DNA of 64,000 nucleotides from Brachynemurus nebulosus (GCA_035578155.1 JAPWDM010000006.1:13966305-14030304), one strand, 5' to 3'. Counted from the stretch's first letter, positions 25,835 through 39,744 are shown. The notes: generated by a model not told the origin, from the letters alone. Numbers and translations are program-made.

Positions 25835-27640
25835 CTAACGTTCTTTATTTTTAAAAATTTATTGTAGAGACATCTATCATTAGCTACGTGCAATATAAAA
25901 TTGCGCTATTTTTTAAATATTCACAATTTTCACAGTATCGATACTGTGTAATATACTTGTATCTACATTTGAAATTCTTCGGACAGAATTTTTTAAAAAA
26001 ATTAGTGATAATTACTACTAACTTAAAATTTGAATATTTACAGCTCGCAGATGATTATGATTAATGGCTATGTATACATTTGACTTCAGTTTTATTCTTT
26101 GTCATGCATGGTATTTTAAAATATTATGCAATTAAAAGATCATTAATGAATCATAAGTCATTTAAATGCTACGTAAATATATCTGATAGTAAATTTAGGT
26201 CAAAATGTATATTAATTTTTTTAACCATTTCAGTACCATTTATAATATAATTTAATGCAACTTTTTATTAAAAAGAAAAAAAAATTTACTGGTATAACTA
26301 CCTATACTAAATATACATATTTTTAAAAAAAATATTTTTCCATAAAAATTATTGTTGAAAAGCTGTATTTATAATATTTAAAAGAGCATTTACAGAGTTA
26401 ATTGGGTTAAGCAGTTCAACATACATAAAAGGTAACTTTATACATATTAAAATATGAAAAACTATTATCATTTTATTTTAATTGAAATGTAGACATTATT
26501 CTATTAAATGAAATATATAAATATAAAAATCTAGGACAGTATTATATATAATTTAAAACTATAAGAAAATGTTTTATTATTTATAAAGTAATTCCGATGT
26601 AAGTACATAAGGTATATATCTATATGTAATACGGAAAAATGATGTAATGACGTAATGATGTAAATTCATTATTACATTTGTGACAGAAATATGTAAATAT
26701 GTATATTAATAAACGATGTATTTCCATTTACATATGGAGTTAAAGCGGTTAAAGCGGTAGAAGTATAAAGTGGTATAAATATAATGATTACGTTTGAGGT
26801 TCTCTAAATTTTTTGTCAGTAATATTCAATCAGTGGTATACGTTAAGGACTTTTAGTCTCCTTTATGTATCTATCGAATTAATTATGTTACCTAGAATTT
26901 GAAAAATTAATGAATAATTTATAATTTTCTACTAATTTTCGTCTTTTTCTTGGTATTCTTTATTACTTATTAGTCATTTCATTACTATAATACTAATATG
27001 ACTAATATTATTATGAAATATTTTAACCCGACGTTGTTGCGTTAAATACATGAAACATGATCATTATGGTTGGGTATATCATACGCATACATATTTTATT
27101 AAATTTGACGAGAAAAAAATTTTAAAGTTTAAAGAAAAGTCTATTTTTTTGAAGGCTAGAAATAGATAAAATTACTCTACTGTAGACTGAATTGTACCTA
27201 AAATAAAAGTTACCTTTCAAGGACTAACGAAAATAATCTATTTGTTAAACCGATTTCGTGTATTTTTATAATCTGCTTCAGTAGCTTAAAGGGAAATATT
27301 TTTAATTAAAACAATTTTTAATTTTTGATAATTTGTTCATTTTTACTAAAAAATTACGGAGTTATTTCGGACGCAACATCATACCTCAGAAATGGCAACT
27401 TTCCAGAAAACACAAAATTAAATAATTTTTTTCGTTAGACAATAGTATTTTGTATAATTAGAGAACTATACTTTCAATTAAAACAAAAAGTACTATTAAA
27501 AATCGTTTTATTTAAGAATTTTTAATTATTTTTGATAAGATACGAGGTTTTCATTTGGTATTATGTATGAAATATTTAGAAAATATTATCTTTCTTGTAT
27601 TCCTCATTCTGATTTACATTCTGCTGATCTTGTATTCTTG

Positions 27641-27940
27641 TTGTTGCTTGTTAAAAATTTGTTTTTCAATAATAAAAAATCTTAGTAAATACGTACGTCT
27701 TAGCTATTATAGTGGACCGTCTAAATATTCAACAACTTTTCAATATATTTTACAAAAATTTTTTCCGATTTTTTGAATTTTCTTACTTTTGTCAAATAAA
27801 AAATGCTGTTAGTATTCTAAATGGTGAAAAATGTAATTTTTGACCAATTATATTCATTCAAATGTGAATAATTTAATTTAGTTGGAAAATTTTATTGAAA
27901 TAAGTACGGTCCTGACCTGTCCGAAGAAACCCGGTACCCC
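27641..27940 (+). repeat. Left arm of long inverted repeat around tubby exons 1-3
   Basis: About 290 bp, from TTGCTTGTTAAAAATTTG to GACCTGTCCGAAG, returns as its reverse complement at 31038-31328. The first ~240 bp appear identical. Confidence 0.8.
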
Positions 27941-28230
27941 CGGTACCTAATAATAATTATGTTCATTGGTCTGTGGGTCTGTGGTAAACACCATTTTCGA
28001 GACAAAAAAATAAATGTTCTATTCAAATTGTTTGAGTATCCCTGGTACAAATGGAATTATGTACTGGATACCCTGGATACGGAGTTGATGATACATTTGC
28101 CTAGGTAATACATTCATATATCACCAATTGTTTGATTAACAAGTTTGAATTCTCCATTCCACACGTCTTCGCCCGCTGTCGTATCCCAAGCCCTCTGCTG
28201 AAACTTCGATCAAACAAATTCAATGACAGT

Positions 28231-28279
28231 TACGTCACGTGACCAAATACCAAGTTTAGTTTATAGTGATGTATATAAA
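28231..28279 (+). promoter_or_regulatory. Candidate king-tubby promoter: CLEAR-type E-box plus TATA box
   Basis: TACGTCACGTGACC (28231-28244) contains the perfect palindrome GTCACGTGAC (28234-28243), the consensus bound by bHLH-zip factors such as Mitf/TFEB or USF, overlapped by a CRE-like TACGTCA. TATATAAA follows at 28272-28279, about 120 bp before the tubby ATG, which leaves room for a start site and short leader. Sequence match is direct; promoter function is inference. Confidence 0.5.
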
Positions 28280-28399
28280 CAAAACAGTTTTTTAAAACGA
28301 GTGTAATTTTTGAATTTTATTATTATATATCGACAATTTTGATTATTTACAAAATAATAAGTATTTATTTATATTTATTATAATTATATTCGTATTGAC

Positions 28400-29380
28400 A
28401 TGGCATCGTTAAATGTGCGAAATTCGAAATTAGAACAGCAGGTTTGTTGTGTGATTTCGGTGGTGTTGAATTATTAAAAAATTAATTAGTTCGTGCCCCA
28501 TTTATCTATATAATTATGAATTAAATATATTTTTTCAATTGTAGCGACAAATTATGGAACAAAAAATGCGTCAAAAACGACAAACTCCAATTATGGTTCA
28601 AGCAACGGATATTCGACCGTCAAGTTTGAGAGTGACATCGGCTCATCGCGGTAAAGAACTTCACGGTATGGACGAGATTTGAGTGAAAAGTGTGTTCAGA
28701 AATTTATTTTAAGTGTTTTTGTTTTCTTTTTTTGTTGATTAGCATACGATGGACCAATGCAGTATATGATGTCACCCGAAAATCCTGACCAGCTCAATAT
28801 AACCACGATTAATAGTTCACCACCCCAAGGTATTTGAATTATTTTCGAATTTTTTTCTCTGGATTAAATAGATGTTATGCCAGAAATTTTGAAAAATTAA
28901 AAACTAATGAAGGAGAAATAATTGATTCTGGGGACGTTTTCTTTTTCGTCCTTGAAAAAGTTCAATTTTTGATTAATTTTTTAAAAAATTCTTATTTAGT
29001 TAGTTTTCAAAAAAAAAAAAAAAAAAAAAATTAAATATGTCCTTGATTTAATAACGCCCATTTACATAACATTGTATGTTTAATTAGTCATGATAAATAA
29101 ATGCATATTAATTAATAAATATTAACATATTATCATTAAATAATCATTCAAAATCGATTTTGTTAATTATCTATTATTAGTACGTTTTTTAAATTTTAAT
29201 TATCACTTATCTTGATTGAGATAGTACATATGAGTCGTTATTTTTGAATATGGTAAATGTCCGCTATTTAAATTTTAAATATTAAATGATCGTGTTCCAT
29301 TAGAAAAACACACACGACATTGTGTAGTACAGTGCATAGGGAAAAAGTAATGCCAATCAAATTTTCGTGATTTTTGTACG

Positions 29381-29414
<34 letters not shown>

Positions 29415-32400
29415 ACGAATTTTTTAAAAATTTTTGTTGCAAAAGTAACCTTTTATCTGCTTTTAATTAAATTATTCGTGTAATTGGGAATCATAGAAAG
29501 TATACCAAGCATTGAATCTATTGCTTCCGAGACTACTGAAGTACCAACAGCATTGTAATCACTTTTGAAAAGTAAAAAAAATTTTCCCTCCAAAATAAAA
29601 TTTTTTACGCACATTGTAGGTACATTTTAGAGCTTCTTGAACAATTTTGGTTTGGTGTCTGTCCGTCTGTTAGTCGTCAATTTGCACCAAGTGCATAACT
29701 TCTGAACTATTCGATTGTTTTTAATGAAATTTTCAGAAATTATGCAGTTTGGTTCGTAGATGGTCCCCTATGAATTTAATCGAAATCGGAGTAACGGTAG
29801 CTATGCCGCTATCATGTCATTCCATTAATATACTAAATTGCACCAAGTGGCATAACTTCTGAACTATTCAATTCTTTTTTATGAAATTGTTAGAAATTGT
29901 GCGGCCTGGTTCCTGGATGGTCCCCTACAAATTTCATTGCATTCGGAGTAATAGTGTCCACGGCGCTACCACGAAATCGCATTAAATGTCAATATCTTAT
30001 TTACTGTTAGTCCCACTTCGCTTAAATTTTTAAAGTATTTTGGGGGTTAGTTTCTAAAATTTTTTGGCTATTTTTTTATAATTTAGCCTTTAGGTATTTT
30101 GTGTTACAACAATTTTTATGAACTTTAAGGCGAAAATATAATTTCACGGTATATGTATATATTTGGTAGAATACTGCTTTAAAGCCTTTTACGAGTACGA
30201 GGAAGCTGTGTGCCACACCCCATTGGCAGCGTATTTTTTTTTTAAATCTAGTAACTGTGTCTATGCTGCCCTCTGCAGAAACACAATAAAAATTGATGTT
30301 CCAATAGTGAAAAAAGTAGACACAGTGTAACAGTGTCATATTTTTTCTAATGGAATACGGTCATTATTGTCATAGTCATGTTCACTCATTGACGGTCATG
30401 GACGCCGTACGGCGTCAAGTGAAACCTGACTAATTGCGACACAACGCTATACCGAGTCAACAATTCCCTATAGGATATGTTAGTTGTCAAAATAGTGTAC
30501 CAGTTGGGCGTTTTGTCATAATAGATGACGTCAGTTAACGCGTTAAAAACATGTTATTTTCTCTGTGAAGTTATTTTAATGAAGCAATAAAGGTTCCTTA
30601 GAAATTAAGGTAATTTTGGTGTGAAATTCTCATTTCTGTTGTAAAAATGACGTAATTCCTTTCGAAAGTACGGCTAATCCTGTGTACTTAATTTTGGTAA
30701 AAATGAACAAAACCTATAATTCGCTTTCAGTTTCATCATTCCATCATTTTATTTACGATTTCTAGGGCATTAGCAAATTTTATTGGACTTGATGACGTCA
30801 TCAAAATAAAAAATTCTTTTTTCTTAATCAAGCTTTACGGAAGTGATTTGAATATGGTCGATTGGTTGAATTAGAGTAATTCGGCTGTGAATTTTTCATT
30901 TTTGCTGTCAAGATGACGTAATTCTTTTTAGAAATATGACTAAATCAGTAAAAGTATTTTTTCTGATGATTCTGCCTACTTAATTTTGATGAAAATGAGA
31001 AAAACGATTTCGAAAACATATAATTAGGTGCCGGGATCCTTCGGACAGGTCAGGACCGTACTTATTTCAATAAAATTTTGCAACTTAATTACATTAAATT
31101 ATACACATTTGAATGAATATAATTGGTCAAAAATTACATTTTTCACCATTTAGAATACTAACAGCATTTTTTATTTGACAAAAGTAAGAAAATTCAAAAA
31201 ATCGGAAAAAATTTTTGTAAAATATATTGAAAAGTTGTTGAATATTTAGACGGTCCACTATAATAGCTAAGACGTACGTATTTACTAAGATTTTTTATTA
31301 TTGAAAAACAAATTTTTAACAAGCAACTATACTTCTATCTCTCAAAATTGAAAACAATAAAAAAAGATGAATTTATTTAATTTAAATGACATGTCACATA
31401 AATCACATACATAATGTAAATAAAAATACTTTTGATAGTCAATTAAAATTACAGTGGCACTTTTCCATTGTGCAGGTAATAAATAAAAGAAAAAAAAGGA
31501 TGTTTACATAAAATACGTATAAATAATATTTTGATACACATATGTATGTGTGTATGTAACTTGTGTACGTTGTTTTTATGAAAATATTTTGAACTTTTAG
31601 TCACATTGAGTGCAATATGTATACCCGCATATGCTAAAGACGAAACTGTCTGATCCAAAAAAAATCGGATACCTGCCTATAATTCATTTCCAGTTTCATC
31701 ATTCTATCATTTTTCTATCTCGGTTTCTAAGACATTGAAAAATTTGAGTAAATTTGATGACGTCATCAAATAAAAAAATTTCGTTTTTATTAAATCAGTT
31801 CTCTTTTTAAACCGTTTTCTAATTTGGACTTACACTACATTCAAAAACAACGGCTCATAAATGTACACTTAAGCATAATATTATAATAGAGAAAACCAAA
31901 AATGGTAACTTCCGTAAAGAATGATAATCTTAGCTATATATTTGAATATTGACTGAATTGTTGATTGAATCGTTATTGTGTCAGATCTAGATTTAGATAT
32001 TGAAGAAATGACACTTCCCACAAATGATACAAACGATGTAGAGGATGAAGAGTCCACGCCAATTCCACTAACGCCAGATAATTGTCTCAATTCGTCAATT
32101 GTGCCAGTTAACGAACAGCCAACATTTATCAGTGCTCAACCACAAACGGTAAGTTGTAAAAATTATTACTGATACCACGGCATACATAACATTATATAGA
32201 CCAGAAGGTAATGTAAGTATGTGATAATCACTATTAGACACGTATGTGACGTCATTTGTGCCGAAAAAACAATTTCATTAATTTAAAGCTCTTGTAGTGC
32301 TTCCAAAATAATTTTTCGTTAATAAAAAATATTTTTTACATGAAAATAATTAAATATTGAATAAGATTAAAAATTCGCCAAGTACGTTTTGGACACGTAT

Positions 32401-34321
32401 TAAGTTAGGGCTCCCCAGTAGTTAGTTTTTCACAGGTAAATGTTATTTGTACATGTGTTACTAATCCTATTATGAGGGTCAATTACGCGATAATTACAGG
32501 ACAGCTGCATATAGGCCAGTGAACAAACACTTATGTTAAGTCTATAGTACAAAATATACAAAACACCAGAAAATCTTTCAAAAGTGAGAAATGCAAATCT
32601 TATTAATTTTTTTAGCGTTTCCCCTAATTGATCCAGATTTCTTAAGGGATGTTTTCCAATACCAAAATACAGCTCCATGTCAAATTTCATCTACTGGGGG
32701 TCACAAGATTCTCATTTGCACCTCTGGTGGTAAAATTAGAAGCTGTAACAGGTAGAACATTTACGAATGGATATGTGTAAAATAGGTGGCGCGTACATAA
32801 TTTGTAAAAAAGTTCGACCTGATACAGTTTCGTATTTCAGCACCAGAGGCGCGCACGTAATCTTTTCGTCGCAATAATATAAAATTTAAATACACAATAA
32901 CTCTCGAACGAAACGTTTAATGCTTATGAAATTTGGTGTGCGAGTTGGAATCCGGATTGGCTCGGCTAAGTTCGTTAACCAGACATGTCGGATGCCTAGA
33001 AGTATTTTTTTTTTGGCCATTTTTTATCATTCGATCCTATTATTAGATACCGTCAAACGGAGCTATTTGGAACAAAAAAAAAAAAAGATTTAAACTCTTG
33101 AAGAACATCCCCTATTAAAGACGCATTAACGTTATGAATCGTTCAGAAATCAAACAGATATGAGCTTAAATCTTTTTCTTTATTTTTGTTTCAAATAGCC
33201 CCACCGTTTTCAAATAGTCCCGTTTGATGGTAGTTCGATTTTTACATTGTTCAAAAGAGAAAAAAAATTATGAAGAAAATGTTCTTATAATTTTCTTTCT
33301 GGTCTATTGGTGACGTAAAGATCGTCCCTCTGGTGGTCAAATTAAAACCTGTATTTACATATACGTCCAGTTGGTGATAGAAATCTAGTGACCCACACAT
33401 AATTTGTATAATACATTTTTTTTGTCGCATTACAACTTCTAATTTCACCACCAGAGGCGCCAGTGATCTCACCATTATAATATGTGAATGCTGTACTAAC
33501 ACAAAATTTTTTTGATTCAGGCCACAGAAATCGAAGGTGACATCGAGGGCAACATTGAAAAATTCGTACTGGAACCGGCCAATCAAAAAATGCTCTACAA
33601 ATGTCGAATCACGCGCGATCGTAAGGGTATGGATCGTGGCCTCTATCCCACATACTTTCTACATCTGGAGCGTGACTACGGCAAAAAAGTGTTCCTATTG
33701 GCCGGCCGAAAACGAAAAAAGAGTACAACCAGTAATTATCTGATCTCAACCGATCCGACCGATCTCTCGCGATCCGGCGATTCGTTTATCGGTAAATTAC
33801 GTTCGAATCTGTTGGGCACACAGTTCACCGTGTACGATAACGGGATGGCTCCACGACGTGCGGATGGACGTGGTGATGGCGCGAAACCACGTCAAGAACT
33901 TGCCGCGGTTGTGTACGATACAAACGTGTTAGGTTTTAAGGGCCCGCGAAAAATGACAGTTATATTGCCGGGTATGACGCAGGACTATAAACGTGTGGAA
34001 ATTATGCCCACCGATGAAACGGAAACACTGTTGGAAATGTGGAAGAGTAAAAATATGGATAAAATAATCGAACTGCACAATAAGACGCCGGTTTGGAATG
34101 AGGATACGCAGAGTTACGTGTTAAATTTTCACGGGCGTGTGACGCAGGCGTCCGTGAAAAATTTTCAAATTGTCCACGATAGTGATGTGGATTATATTGT
34201 GATGCAATTTGGACGGGTGGCCGAGGATGTGTTTACGATGGACTATCGTTATCCGATGTGTGCATTGCAAGCATTCGCCATTGCCTTAAGTAGTTTTGAT
34301 ACAAAATTAGCTTGCGAGTAA
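28400..34321 (+). CDS. ktub: King-tubby (Tubby family protein)
   Basis: Five exons encode 404 aa: 28400-28441, 28545-28665, 28743-28829, 31985-32148, 33521-34321, all GT..AG and in frame. The N-terminus ([18 protein letters not shown], then MVQATD and [13 protein letters not shown]) is the insect tubby leader. A low-complexity acidic middle follows. The last exon holds the whole C-terminal Tubby barrel: [101 protein letters not shown] and the conserved C-terminal end [34 protein letters not shown]. Tubby domains bind PI(4,5)P2; family members move cargo such as receptors into cilia and act in endocytosis. The basic pocket motif GRKRKKS is kept. Introns 3 and 4 (3.2 and 1.4 kb) carry repeats. 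A slightly short N-terminal half compared with Drosophila is the only oddity. Confidence 0.96.
29508..30235 (+). repeat. Interspersed repeat R1, copy 1
   Basis: Contains CACCAAGTG.CATAACTTCTGAA twice ~150 bp apart, a TCCGTCTG run, and ends ACGAGGAAGCTGTGTGCCAC. Related copies lie at 48425-49020 and inverted at 61210-61875. Class unknown; no frame. Confidence 0.65.
30590..31037 (+). repeat. Interspersed repeat R2 carrying TGACGTCA, copy 1
   Basis: Typical order: ATGACGTAATTC, then CAGTTTCATCATTC, then TTGATGACGTCATCAA. Partial copies at 31670-31800 (same strand) and inverted at 43750-44110 and 44530-44765. Confidence 0.6.
31038..31328 (-). repeat. Right arm of long inverted repeat, in tubby intron 3
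   Basis: Reverse complement of 27641-27940 with only a few differences near the GTCCTGACCTG end. It follows directly after a copy of the TGACGTCA-bearing repeat. Confidence 0.8.
31670..31800 (+). repeat. R2 repeat fragment, copy 2
   Basis: CAGTTTCATCATTC followed by TTTGATGACGTCATCAAA, ~170 bp before tubby exon 4. Confidence 0.55.
33050..33230. mobile_element. 181 bp TA-flanked MITE
   Basis: TIR CCGTCAAACGG with TA on both sides, in tubby intron 4. It sits between two small foldback pieces with CTCTGGTGGT arms (about 32710-32870 and 33320-33465). Confidence 0.6.
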
Positions 34322-34325
34322 TAAA
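34320..34325 (+). terminator. AATAAA overlapping the tubby stop codon
   Basis: The hexamer shares bases with the TAA stop, so using it would give an almost absent 3' UTR. Another AATAAA lies near 34581 but inside a transposon that begins at 34390. Which one is used cannot be told from sequence. Confidence 0.3.
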
Positions 34326-34389
34326 TTTTTGTTTTAGTAGTTTTGTTTTAGTTGACTGTTTGTTTTTAAGGACGCTTTTTTGCAAGATG

Positions 34390-35742
34390 TTAGGCTACAG
34401 ATACACGAGACACCAAAATGTCGACATAAATTTCTTTACTGTTCACACTTCAACAAATTTTTTGTGTCTGGATAGTGTCTGTACGTAATGAATGTACGCA
34501 ACATGTGTCTGAGCGGTTCGCACGAAAATCGATTTTTAATCGATAACCGTCCCAGTGAATAACATGATATACAAAAAAGTGTAATAAAGCCTAACTTCAA
34601 AAATGCATCACTGCTTGCATGAGGCAGAGTCAATAGTTCAAAAACGCATAAGACGCATCACAACGAAAAATCAAAAGTTCATTTTTGTATTTGATGCGTT
34701 AAAACAATGCATCAAGAAATTTGGTGATGCGTGTCCAAAATGCATGTCATGTGTATAATGTAGAATTATAACTACTTGCCATATTATGTAGGTAATAACA
34801 CCAACAGGAATAATTCCGAAAAACAAATTGTTGAAAAAAACTTAACCTTTGATTAAAATTGTTTAAACTATTTGGATACATCTTGCAGTCAAAATAGGTA
34901 TGTAATATTTTTTATTCAAATAATTTCAATATTTTCAATTTCAAGTAAGTTCAAGTCGAAATTCAAAAATAATATACCTATACAAGGACTGTATTGCTAT
35001 ATTATCTATAGTCTATCTGTAGCCAAATCAGAGGCTAAATGATGCCAATATTCCATTCAAAAACATCTAATGTGCATCAAAATTCAAGAGAGCATCAGCA
35101 GCGCATCATGTAGTATTAGACGCATCAGAAAAGTCATGATGCTGCATTGATGCGGTAAAGTTTACATTTTTGAAGTTACCCAAACTTGTAATAAAACTAT
35201 TTTTTAAACACTTGCGAATGAAATAAAACCATAAATATTATAGAATGTTATTTAGTTATTTTTCTGTATTGACAAATTGACAAGGGTACTATGTACAAAA
35301 TAATAAATTTTAGGCGGGGAATTTAAAAAAAAAAATTATAATTCTTTCTTTATCCTCCAATCTATAAAAAACGTTGTATACAATTAAATAAAAACTTCTC
35401 AACACTTACAGTTAGTATAATTTAGATAATATTTATCAATTAACATTTTTATATTGAATGAAAAGTAAATCATAAAGTAAAATTCTAAAAAATATGTTGG
35501 TAATTATGTACATTGAATTATGTACCATGAATCCTATCTCTCTTCTGTGAGTGTATGAAAAAATGTCTAACCAATTTGAAAATTTATCGCAGTGTTTACA
35601 CCTATGCAATTTTATTAGCTAGAGCAGTGTTGACACAGTCTCGCTAGATTACGGACTGTACTCATTGCTGTATACACACCGACATTTTTGATCTATAGAC
35701 CTACTCTAGACACCAAAAGTGTCTCGTGTATCTGCAGCCTTA
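34390..35742. mobile_element. Element with TAGGCTACAGATACACGAGA ends, just past tubby
   Basis: Right end is the inverted TCTCGTGTATCTGCAGCCTTA. An inner pair TAACTTCAAAAATG (~34590) and inverted (~35178) marks a nested element rich in GATGCATT-type motifs. It begins 69 bp after the tubby stop. Confidence 0.6.
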
Positions 35743-37757
35743 GTGGTTGTAAATAGTCTTTTTTTTTATTTATTGTATTTTTGACGTTTAAAACGGTACA
35801 TTTATGATATTTAGCGGAATTCAACTAGTTCCTGATATATATCCAATGGTATCTGTAATTAAATGTGCCTATCTTTTTTATATGTTGTTGATAATTAATT
35901 ATCGATATTCATTAAATGTTATTAATTAATATGAGCTTATTAATTGTTAAAATGTTTAAAAAAAAAATTATTTATTGGTAAATGATAAATTTCAGAGTTG
36001 TAACAAACCGTGAACAAACTGACGGAATTTATTAGGATTTGTGTGGGCCGCGAACTACAAAATCGTAATTATGAATTGTGTAAGTATTTGAAAGATTTAA
36101 TAAACTTTGTGAAAATTCATATTATAAAATTTTTCACTAAATTAAACTGCTGCGGAAAGGTAAAGGAAAAAATTATTAAAAGAACAAAATTAAACCGTTC
36201 GATTATACCTGTTAATGAGTTAATTACTCGAAAGTTAGCTTGTAACCAAAATTATTCGCATATTTTGTAATTGAATGGGTCAGTTGAAAAAGGTAAATAT
36301 TCCGAAAAACCTTTATTTTCGGAAAACTAAAAAAACTGTTTTATCTGAAAAGCAATGACGAAAGAATATATATCATGTATTAAAAATGGACCTGTAACAA
36401 TATTATTTTATTGAAGCAAAAGTTATGCAAGTACTAGACAGTAGCGGTAACAAAATTAAATGTTTATATATGCATGTAGAAATTCATTTTAAATAAGTTG
36501 ACTACATTTACTATTGAATTCACATAAGAAAAGTGGTCAATTTATTATAAGTGAACTTTATCATGCTTTACATCCTTTGCATACTTGATATGTAATATTA
36601 AATTATTATTTAACATATAATGTATATACGCAAATATTTTTTCAAAGAGACGGCTAATATATGTCAAAAAAATCTTATCGGTAAAATGTTATTTTTGGTG
36701 CTTCTTTTCTAATAGAGTTTTTATATTTGTAAGCAGAACAAGTTGGCATAATATTTTCATTAAGAAATTATAACGAAAAACGCAATTTAAAAAGTGAAAA
36801 TAGTGAAAATTTTTACATTATTTTTTCAAATTTGTAATACAAAACATGGCTGACTACGCTTCAATTTTAATTTTCAAGTCTAGGGTATCTTAGAAAGAGA
36901 AATATATATTGGCAATTTACATGCTATTTATAATATTTGTCTCTTTTTAACGTGTACGTAATATCTTTCGTACGTAATATAAATACTGGCCCTTTATGAA
37001 AAGTAATTTTTTTTACAGCAAACTTTTCTATAGGAAATATGTTCATCTAGGTTAGTAGCCCATATTTAGCCATGAAAATGAAATTAATGTTTTAAAGTAT
37101 ATTAACTATTTATATAAAAATTCCGTGTAATATGTTCCTTTTTCAAGTCAGTATTTACAAATTGAATTTAAATTACTACTTTTTAATGTTTTTACAAGAT
37201 TTGATATATTTTAATACAATTATTTTACATTTTTGCTATTTCAAAACTGATATTAAGGCTATGTAAGGTCTAACTAGGTTACATCGTTTGCCAAACAATC
37301 TATTTTGGACTATTGGTCCTTTATGTGAATAGAATATGGTTTTTTACACCCAGCAGATGGAGAGGCTAGTCTAAAATACAAAATGGCTATCTCAACTAAT
37401 TTTTTTATTTTTATGGAATATGTAAGTACCTTCTTCAACTGACCAATTCAATTATTGTATAAGCTTTGATGTGCAAACGAATTATATAATGTTGGCATTT
37501 ATAATTACTGATGGGATGAATCGAATTAAAAATAATCGATAACATCCAATTTTGAAAATATGTAATTCGAATTATATAAAATTCAGATAAAAAATAACCA
37601 GTACAAAGGGAATTTAAGGTGTATATAATATGAATGCAATATGAATGAATTAATGTTGATAAGTTTTTTCTAAACTGATGCGATTTTTTCAAGTGTATGA
37701 GGTAAGGGGCGTTCACATGCATGCTTAGTATAACAACGTACGTATACTAGTGCAGAT
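35743..37757. other. Two kilobases without recognised content
   Basis: AT-rich with no repeat end that I can pair. One open frame (36010-36270, +) of 86 codons has no family I recognise. Confidence 0.3.
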
Positions 37758-38072
37758 CAGTGTTTCTCGAACTGTGCGCCACGGCTATCTCGACGAAAAG
37801 GGAAATAATAATAATGCGGTTTAACGTCCGTTTTTGAGACTTTGTTGTCTATAAGAGACGCCACCCACATCATTATTTGTATCTTTTTTTTTATTTATTA
37901 ACTGGTGCTAGTATGCTTAAGCACCCTCGGCCACTCCGTTGGTTAAAAAAGGGAAATAAATCTACTTATAATGTGGGGGAAATTTTGAAAAATCAATCCA
38001 ATCTTTGGGGTATCGCCGGAAATGTTTTGTATATTAAGGACCGCGCGAGTGCAAAAAGTTTGGGAACCCCTG
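37758..38072. mobile_element. Short hAT-like element
   Basis: Left end CAGTGTTTCTCGAACTGTGC, right end (inverted) CAGGGGTTCCCAAACTTTTT, both typical hAT forms. 8 bp flanks GTGCAGAT and GTGTAGAC differ at two positions. Confidence 0.7.
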
Positions 38073-39056
38073 GTGTAGACCAACTGTATTATTACTGTAT
38101 GTTTTTGTATGAGTGATATAGAATCCGATGAATTTGAATTGGTGAATGTTAGTCTCAACTACGCCTGTACGAAATATGAAAGTGAGAGAAACGTATTCTT
38201 TGGTACAGTTATTACTCGAGTTATTGACGCTTTAAGGTATAGACATGCTTGCAGTTTCACTCAACTTATAGATAAACCGTATGTACGTGCGTATGACCTT
38301 GAGAACGTACGTATTTTTTCCTGCACTATGTTTTGCGAATAAAAAAGGTTATTGACTTTGTTGGGATACCTATTGAAGCCAAAAGCAAAGTCGGATGAAG
38401 AAAAAAAAAATAAAAACAGGTTACAACTCTGAAATTAAAAAAATATGTCCAAATTTAAATGTCAGTGTGGCACTTTGTTCGTAATAAATTTAAAATATTG
38501 TTTGTGTAATTCCATATCAATTTTCGATATCACCCATAAAATAAGTATCAAATTTTAAAATCAATGTGCCATTGATAGAGTAAAAACAATAAATATGAAT
38601 TCACAAATTAGAAAATAGATTCGTTTAACAACGAATACTTATTTAAAAAAAAAGAAAAAGAAAAATCGTCAGTGATTTAATATCAAAATTTCAAAAAAAA
38701 AGAAAAAAAATTATACTTTTACATATTCAAAAAAACATTACATGCTCAATTATGAAATATTATGTATAAAAAAAAAAAACAAAATTCTAAAAAGGTGACT
38801 TTTAAAACAAAATATCATTTAAAAAATATATTTTATAAATAAATAACATTTGAAATAACCTTTGTGAAAATCCATATTAGAAAATGTGAAAATATTTTCT
38901 TTGTCGTTTTTCATTAATTAAATAAACCATAAAAAATTCATCAAAAATTACGATTTACGATGTTTTGCATAAGATAAACAGAAACAATTCAGCCGGGTGC
39001 TTCGTCATTAATGTAATTAACCCAACCATTTCATTTTTTTGGGTTTTCCGTTTTAA

Positions 39057-39370
39057 CACAATACACTCCGCGCACTTTCACAGTAAATTTTCCAAGGAGA
39101 CTTTATATAAATAAATTCACGAAATGATTCAACATGTGTAAACATACATATTTTTAATAAAACAACATCAATAACAGACAAACACCGATTTTTGTGATTG
39201 TATTGAAGTGTACGCATTCATTAAAAAAATGATAATATAAAATTATATTTTTAAATGTTATGTTTATGTAATTATTATTCTATAAATGTTTACAAAAACC
39301 AACACACAAAGAGTGTATTTGTTGTAAGTCAGCTTTAACGATCGGCTTCTACGGTTGTTGTGGCTATTTG
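39057..39370. mobile_element. Degenerate TTAA family 1 copy 3
   Basis: TTAACAC then GCGCACTTTCACAGTAAA and ATTCAACATGTGTAA as in 2901-3372 and 9146-10062. The right end is not recognisable. Confidence 0.45.
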
Positions 39371-39744
39371 TAGATGTGACTGGCGATGAGGTAAAACTCG
39401 AAAGTTGACTCGTAATCCTATAATTTATTTAATTAATGAAAATTGACAAAGATAATTTTTCATATTTTCATATATTTTATGTGTTCAAGTATATTACTAA
39501 ATCCGTTGAATTGAAGCCGACCATTTCCTTATGAATAGATAATAAAGTAGATACGTATCTTAGGGGATTCCCATGTGAACAACGCATGCGTGAATAAAAC
39601 ATTCGCTCTCATAGCTTTGTGAGAGCTATGACACAAATATCACTCAATTCAGATCGATGTAGTTGTCAATTTTTGATTGTATGGTTATGTTACTTCGTTA
39701 TATATGGATAATGCGCAAGCGCATCAGTTGTGAACATGACTAAG

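Noticed and set aside
36010..36270. 86-codon plus-strand frame with an acceptor-like AG upstream, as a possible small gene or alternative tubby exon
   Set aside because: No similarity I recognise, and tubby already ends with its conserved C-terminus.
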